Shown piece by piece: positions 59,885 through 64,000 of a DNA stretch of 64,000 bases. Within the stretch, counting starts at the first letter, position 1, and every line of letters begins with the position of its first letter. The stretch is from assembly GCF_040529335.1 (NCBI RefSeq), contig NZ_CP159534.1, positions 4,030,001 through 4,094,000 of the forward strand. The letters are read 5' to 3'. A program made the translations under genes and the position numbers. The notes beneath the pieces were generated by a model. That model saw nothing but the letters and a program-made list of their open reading frames with translations, was not told the origin of the DNA and searched no databases. The DNA is from Streptomyces sp. HUAS MG91 (lineage in GTDB: Bacteria; Actinomycetota; Actinomycetes; Streptomycetales; Streptomycetaceae).

Positions 59885-61531
59885 ATGACCGCGACCAGCC
59901 ACCCCACCGCCGTGACGCACGACGTCACCAACCAGGCGCCGCCGCTGACCGGTCACGACGCCGCCGACGACGCGGTGCTGACCGAGGGCGTGCGACGCGA
60001 GGGAGCCGCCTGGCACCTCGACGACCTGCACCGCTTCGGCCGGCTCGTCGGCAGCGAGGAGGCCCGCACCTGGGCCGACCAGGCCAATCGCTTCGAGCCC
60101 GAACTGCGCACCCACGACCGCTACGGCAACCGGATCGACGAGGTCGACTTCCACCCCGCCTACCACTCCCTGATGACCGCCACGGTCGGCGCGGGCGCCG
60201 CCGGTTCGGCCTGGGCCGACGAGCGGCCCGGCGCCCACGTCGCCCGCGCCGCGACGTTCATGGTCGCCACCATGATGGAGCAGGGCCACATGTGCCCGGT
60301 CTCCATGACGTACGCCGTGATCCCCGCCCTGCGCCGCTCCCCCGACCTCGCCAAGACGTACGAGCCGCTGCTCACCTCCACCGTCTACGACCCGGGGCTG
60401 CGCGCCCCCGCGCAGAAGCGCGGGCTGCTCGCCGGGATGGGCATGACGGAGAAGCAGGGCGGCACCGACGTGCGCGCCAACACCACGTCGGCGGTCGAAC
60501 AGCCGGACGGCAGCTGGCGGTTGCGCGGCCACAAGTGGTTCACCAGCGCTCCGATGAACGACCTGTTCCTCGTCCTCGCGCAGGCACCCGGCGGCCTGTC
60601 CTGCTTCCTCGTGCCGCGCGTGCTCCCCGACGGCAGCCGCAACACCTTCCGCATCCAGCGCCTGAAGGACAAGCTCGGCAACCGCTCGAACGCCTCCAGC
60701 GAGCCCGAGTTCGACGACACCGTCGCGTGGCTCGTCGGCGACGAGGGCAAGGGCGTGCGGACCATCATCGACATGGTGACGATGACTCGGCTCGACTGCG
60801 TCCTCGGCTCGGCCGGGCACATCCGCGAGGCGCTGGCCCAGGCCGTCCACCACTCCCGGTACCGCTCGGTGTTCGGCGCCAGGCTGATCGACCAGCCGCT
60901 GATGCGCAACGTCCTCGGCGACCTGGGCCTGGAGTCGGAGGCCGCCACCACGCTCGGCCTGCGCCTGGCCGGGGCCGCCGACCGGGCCCAGCGCGGCGAC
61001 ACCGGCGAGCGCGCCTTCCTGCGGCTGGCCACCGCCGTCGCCAAGTACTGGGTGTGCAAGCGGCAGCCGGGCATCGTCGCCGAGGCCCTGGAATGCCTCG
61101 GCGGCAACGGCTACGACGAGGCATCGGGCATGCCCAGGCTGTACCGCGAGGCCCCGCTGAACGGCATCTGGGAGGGCTCGGGCAACGTCAACGCGCTCGA
61201 CATGCTGCGCGCCCTGGCCCGCGAGCCCGCGTCCCTGGAGGCGTTCCGTACGGAGATCGAGGCCGCGTCCGGCGCGGACCGCCGACTGGACGCCGCCTGG
61301 CGGGAGTTGAAGGAGCAGTTGGTGCTCACCGAGGACGCCCCGCTGCGCGCCCGCCGCGTCATCGAGCGGGCCGCCCTGGTGCTCCAGGGCTCGCTCCTCG
61401 TACGGCACGCCCCGGCCGCCGTCGCGGACGCGTTCTGCGCGTCGCGGCTCGGCGGCGACCAGGGCCTGGCGTTCGGCACGCTGCCGCCGGGGACCGACTT
61501 CGCGGCCCTGATCGAGCGGCTGCCCGCCTGA
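59885..61531 (+). CDS. Acyl-CoA dehydrogenase, AidB type
   Basis: A 548-residue FAD flavoprotein of normal AidB length (GGAGG site). FAD/acyl sites: GMTEKQGGTDVRANTTSAVE, GHKWFTSAPMNDLFLVLAQA, LGNRSNASSEPEFDDTVAWL, ECLGGNGYDEASGMPRLYRE and the catalytic-Glu position in NGIWEGSGNVNALDMLRALA. AidB acts in the adaptive response to alkylation damage or as isovaleryl-CoA dehydrogenase-like enzyme. The extra C-terminal domain (ARRVIERAALVLQGSLLVRH) is typical of AidB. Confidence 0.92.
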   Translation: MTATSHPTAVTHDVTNQAPPLTGHDAADDAVLTEGVRREGAAWHLDDLHRFGRLVGSEEARTWADQANRFEPELRTHDRYGNRIDEVDFHPAYHSLMTATVGAGAAGSAWADERPGAHVARAATFMVATMMEQGHMCPVSMTYAVIPALRRSPDLAKTYEPLLTSTVYDPGLRAPAQKRGLLAGMGMTEKQGGTDVRANTTSAVEQPDGSWRLRGHKWFTSAPMNDLFLVLAQAPGGLSCFLVPRVLPDGSRNTFRIQRLKDKLGNRSNASSEPEFDDTVAWLVGDEGKGVRTIIDMVTMTRLDCVLGSAGHIREALAQAVHHSRYRSVFGARLIDQPLMRNVLGDLGLESEAATTLGLRLAGAADRAQRGDTGERAFLRLATAVAKYWVCKRQPGIVAEALECLGGNGYDEASGMPRLYREAPLNGIWEGSGNVNALDMLRALAREPASLEAFRTEIEAASGADRRLDAAWRELKEQLVLTEDAPLRARRVIERAALVLQGSLLVRHAPAAVADAFCASRLGGDQGLAFGTLPPGTDFAALIERLPA

Positions 61532-61535
61532 GCGT

Positions 61536-62696
61536 TCAGACCGCCACACGGCGGTGGCCGCCGGGCATCCCGAGCGTGGGGTGGGCGACGCCCCAGGCCG
61601 CGCCCTTGCAGACGAGTTCCTTGTAGAGGGCGGCCGTGCGGCCGGTCAGGGCCGACTTCTTGGACCGGTCGTCGGCGGTGACGAACTGGATCAGGCCCTC
61701 CTTGCGGCCCAGCGAGACGCACTGGTTGAAGTAGCGGATCGGCACCGTCGGCACCTCGGCGCCCGACAGGCGGGCGGCGATCGCGTCGGCGGCCTGCCAG
61801 GCCGAGGGGACGCCCGAGGCGCACGACATCCGCAGCGGCTTGTCGCCGGGACCTTCCACCAGGGCCGCGTCGCCGACGGCGTAGACGTCCGGGTGGGAGA
61901 CGGCGCGCAGGGTGCGGTCGACGACGATCTGCCCGGTCTCCGAGACCTCCAGGGTGGTGGCCTTGGCGATGGGGTGGACGGCGAACCCGGCGGTCCACAC
62001 GGTCACCGCGGCGGGCAGCGGCGCCCCGGCCCCGGTGGTCACGTGGTCCGCGTCGACGGCCGTCACGGCGGTGTGCTCGTGCACCGTGATGCCGAGCCGG
62101 TCCACGACCCTGCGCAGGTGGGCGCGGCCCTTGGCGGAGAGCCAGTCGCCGAGGGCGCCGCGGGCGGCGAGCGCGACGGCCAGGTCGGGGCGGGCCTCGG
62201 CGATCTCGGTCGCGGCCTCCACACCGGTGAGACCGCCGCCGACGACGACCACCGCCTGCCCCGGGGCGAGTCCGGCCAGCCGCTCGCGCAGCCGCAGGGC
62301 GCCGGGGCGGCTCGCGATCTGGTGGGCGTGCGCGGCGGCGCCGGGCACACCGTGGTCGTCCCAGCCGCTGCCGAGCGCGTAGACGAGGGTGTCGTAGGGC
62401 AGCGCCTCCTCACCCTCCCCGGCGGCGACCGTCACCTCCTTGCGCTCGGCGTCGACGGCGGTGACCTGCGCGATCCGCACCTCGACGCCCGTACCGGCGA
62501 ACATGCCGGCGAGCGGGCGGCGGGCGAGGTCCTGGCCGGTGGCGAGCTGGTGCATGCGGACGCGCTCGACGAAGTCGGCCTCCGCGTTGACGAGGGTGAT
62601 GCGGACGTCGTCCCGGTGCAGCCGACGGGCGAGGCGGCCGGCGACGGTGGCTCCGGTGTAGCCGGCGCCGAGGACGACGATGCGGTGCTGCTGCAT
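61536..62696 (-). CDS. FAD-dependent NADH dehydrogenase-like oxidoreductase (ECF41 partner)
   Basis: A 386-residue protein. FAD-binding RIVVLGAGYTGATVAGRLAR and second dinucleotide motif VVVVGGGLTGVEAATEIAEA; C-terminal FAD contact HPDVYAVGDAALV. NDH-2/AMID-like fold. It lies beside a sigma factor of the ECF41 group, whose conserved targets are exactly carboxymuconolactone decarboxylases, oxidoreductases and epimerases, so it is probably activated by that sigma factor. Confidence 0.9.
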   Translation of the reverse strand: MQQHRIVVLGAGYTGATVAGRLARRLHRDDVRITLVNAEADFVERVRMHQLATGQDLARRPLAGMFAGTGVEVRIAQVTAVDAERKEVTVAAGEGEEALPYDTLVYALGSGWDDHGVPGAAAHAHQIASRPGALRLRERLAGLAPGQAVVVVGGGLTGVEAATEIAEARPDLAVALAARGALGDWLSAKGRAHLRRVVDRLGITVHEHTAVTAVDADHVTTGAGAPLPAAVTVWTAGFAVHPIAKATTLEVSETGQIVVDRTLRAVSHPDVYAVGDAALVEGPGDKPLRMSCASGVPSAWQAADAIAARLSGAEVPTVPIRYFNQCVSLGRKEGLIQFVTADDRSKKSALTGRTAALYKELVCKGAAWGVAHPTLGMPGGHRRVAV

Positions 62697-62770
62697 GGCG
62701 GGCTCCTACAGGCTCTGGCCGCCCCCGTTCCGGGCGGGCTCGCCTCTTGAACCGGACAGCACCCTGTTTC

Positions 62771-62800
62771 CTGACAACCCCCTGACGTGACCCGCGTCAC
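62771..62800 (-). promoter_or_regulatory. Candidate ECF41-type promoter upstream of the oxidoreductase
   Basis: On the minus strand a TTGTCAG segment (62771-62777) resembles the TGTCA -35 of ECF41 promoters; a CGTC-type -10 at the right distance is not clear. Immediately upstream is the palindrome GTGAC-CCGC-GTCAC (62787-62800). Tentative. Confidence 0.35.
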
Positions 62801-62815
62801 TCCCGGCGAAGCCGG

Positions 62816-63763
62816 TCAGAAGGCCGCCTTCAGCAGCGGCTCCCCGTGGTCCGCGGCCGCCCACTGCCGGGTGGCGCGCTCCAGCTTGTCGGGGTTGACC
62901 TGGCTGCGGAACGCGGCGAGGCCGCCGTCCCCGAACTCCGGGCACATGACGCCGACGACCCGCCCGCCGAGGACCGCGACGACGGCGACCGCGCCGTTGG
63001 CCGTCGACACGTACACCTCGGGCGAGCCGCCGATCAGGTCCTGCTTGGCCTTCGCGGGCCTGAACAGGCCGCGCATGAACGTGGCGACCGCCTTCGCGCC
63101 CACGAACGCGCTCGCCCGCGCGGGCACCTTCCCGCCGCCGTCGCCGATCGCGATGGCGTCCTGGGTGAGCAGCGCGACCAGCGGCTCGGTGCGGCCGCTG
63201 GTGGCGGCCACCAGGAACTCCGCCACGACCCGCCGGGCGGCGGCCTCGTCGATCTCGGCGCGGGCCCGGCCGTCCGCGACGTGCCGCCGGGCGCGGTGGA
63301 AGGTCTGCTGGCTGGCGGCCTCGCTGATGTCGAGGATCCCGGCGATCTCCCGGTGCGAGTAGGCGAACGCCTCCTTCAGCACGTACACCGCCCGCTCGTT
63401 CGGACTCAGCCGCTCCAGGAGGACGAGGACCGCGTACGAGACCGAGTCGCGCTGCTCGGCGGTGCCGGCCGGGCCGAGCATCGGGTCGCCGGCGAGCAGC
63501 GGCTCCGGCAGCCAGGCGCCCACGTACGTCTCGCGGCGGGCGCGGGCCGACGCCAGCTGATTGAGGCAGTAGTTGGTGAGCACCTTGGTCAGCCAGGCCT
63601 CGGGCACCTCGATCCGCCCGGTGTCGGCGGCCTGCCAGCGCAGGTACGTCTCCTGCGCGGCGTCCTCGGCCTCGCTCGCCGAGCCGAGCAGCCGGTAGGC
63701 GATGGCTTCCAGGCGCGGCCTCGCGGCCTCGAAGCGGTCCACGTCGCGCTCGGTCACGGCCAT
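62816..63763 (-). CDS. sigJ: ECF sigma factor, SigJ/ECF41 group, with SnoaL-like C-terminal domain
   Basis: A 315-residue protein. Sigma2: ARPRLEAIAYRLLGSASEAE and DAAQETYLRWQAADTGRIEV. Linker with the group's WLPEPL (84-89). Sigma4 HTH: LSPNERAVYVLKEAFAYSHR, EIAGILDISEAASQQTFHRA. C-terminal SnoaL-like domain (about 175-290) with the signature DGGGK (208-212), which in ECF41 factors replaces an anti-sigma factor and modulates activity. No anti-sigma gene is present nearby, as expected. Confidence 0.93.
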   Translation of the reverse strand: MAVTERDVDRFEAARPRLEAIAYRLLGSASEAEDAAQETYLRWQAADTGRIEVPEAWLTKVLTNYCLNQLASARARRETYVGAWLPEPLLAGDPMLGPAGTAEQRDSVSYAVLVLLERLSPNERAVYVLKEAFAYSHREIAGILDISEAASQQTFHRARRHVADGRARAEIDEAAARRVVAEFLVAATSGRTEPLVALLTQDAIAIGDGGGKVPARASAFVGAKAVATFMRGLFRPAKAKQDLIGGSPEVYVSTANGAVAVVAVLGGRVVGVMCPEFGDGGLAAFRSQVNPDKLERATRQWAAADHGEPLLKAAF

Positions 63764-63796
63764 GGCCCGGATCCTAACCCGCCCCCGGGAGACGGC

Positions 63797-64000
63797 TCAG
63801 AACTCCGCGGTGTCCAGGTCGAAGCCGAGAGGCGCCGGGAGCGGGACCGCGAGGCCCGTCCTGTACGAGGACTTGGTCGTGTAGTCGTCGTCCTCGGGGG
63901 ACGCGCAGACGGTGACCTGCCCGGCTTCCCGGTCGATCAGGAGGTGGACGGGGACACAGGCGCGCGCGTACAGGTACTTCCAGGTGCTGTGGGGATGTTC
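63797..64000 (-). CDS. Uma2-family (DUF820) endonuclease-fold protein, partial (C-terminal 67 residues)
   Basis: Open from the window edge to TGA at 63797-63799. VPVHLLIDREAGQVTVCASP, EDDDYTTKSSYRTGLAVPLP and LGFDLDTAEF are the C-terminus of the Uma2 family (PD-(D/E)XK fold, function unknown, many paralogues in Streptomyces). The catalytic region lies outside the window. Confidence 0.85.
   Translation of the reverse strand, partial: EHPHSTWKYLYARACVPVHLLIDREAGQVTVCASPEDDDYTTKSSYRTGLAVPLPAPLGFDLDTAEF

Overview
This 64 kb window is high-GC actinobacterial DNA and almost certainly comes from a Streptomyces chromosome. Supporting signs are very high GC, frequent GTG starts with GGAGG-type ribosome binding sites, 4-bp ATGA/GTGA gene overlaps, a dnaK-grpE-dnaJ-hspR operon with HAIR operators, a WhiB-like protein, a Spo0M homologue, BlaI/M56 and LCP genes, and the GCGCAGTTCCCCGCG palindromic repeat family that I know from streptomycetes.

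Layout. 1-1621: a truncated HTH protein, a small unknown and a divergent XRE-type regulator. 1840-12383: a compact siphophage-tail module on the + strand. It runs WhiB-like regulator, Zn-finger protein, small HTH protein, tail terminator-like protein, major tail protein, a G/GT-type tail chaperone pair with a likely -1 frameshift, an inserted DUF3592 + coiled-coil pair, a short tape measure, distal tail protein, a large tail-tip protein, a receptor-binding protein, an amidase and an XhlA/holin-like protein. No portal, terminase, capsid, integrase or replication gene is present, and a LexA-type (SOS) box lies just upstream of the WhiB-like gene. I read this as a flexible (F-type) phage-tail-like bacteriocin (tailocin) locus; this is the most interesting system in the window.

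12.4-16.3 kb: DUF2207 membrane protein, GNAT acetyltransferase, large secreted protein. 16.4-20.7 kb: the heat-shock operon under HspR/HAIR control. 20.7-25.9 kb: an envelope-glycopolymer cluster (LCP ligase, a one-domain GT, a full GT, a degenerate FkbM-like protein, a WecA/MraY-like phosphoglycosyl transferase and an NDP-sugar epimerase/dehydratase). 26.1-28.4 kb: EtfD-like Fe-S membrane oxidoreductase. 28.6-33.3 kb: three consecutive exported FG-GAP beta-propeller proteins. 33.4-35.8 kb: Yip1-family protein, phosphoribosyltransferase, dcd and a small Zn protein.

35.97-44.7 kb: a tRNA-Gly(CCC) followed by an accessory region with small unknowns, an MFS exporter/TetR pair with a palindromic operator, two IS5-family insertion sequences, scattered IS-end motifs, a DUF805 protein and a carboxylesterase pseudogene. 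44.7-47.1 kb: arsenic resistance (arsC, acr3, arsR; divergent arsI). 47.3-50.1 kb: TerD, a small unknown, TatA, LCP/LytR_C protein. 50.1-54.6 kb: Mg2+-type P-type ATPase with an ArsR regulator, then BlaI + M56 peptidase. 54.6-59.2 kb: a Streptomyces palindromic repeat, TerB-like protein, two CNNM/CorC-like CBS proteins, Spo0M and TatA. An identical TTCTAC-N6-GTAGAA palindrome lies upstream of terB and upstream of spo0M, which suggests one shared regulator. 59.2-64 kb: TetR + AidB-type acyl-CoA dehydrogenase, an FAD oxidoreductase next to an ECF41-type (SigJ) sigma factor, and the end of a Uma2-family gene cut by the window edge.
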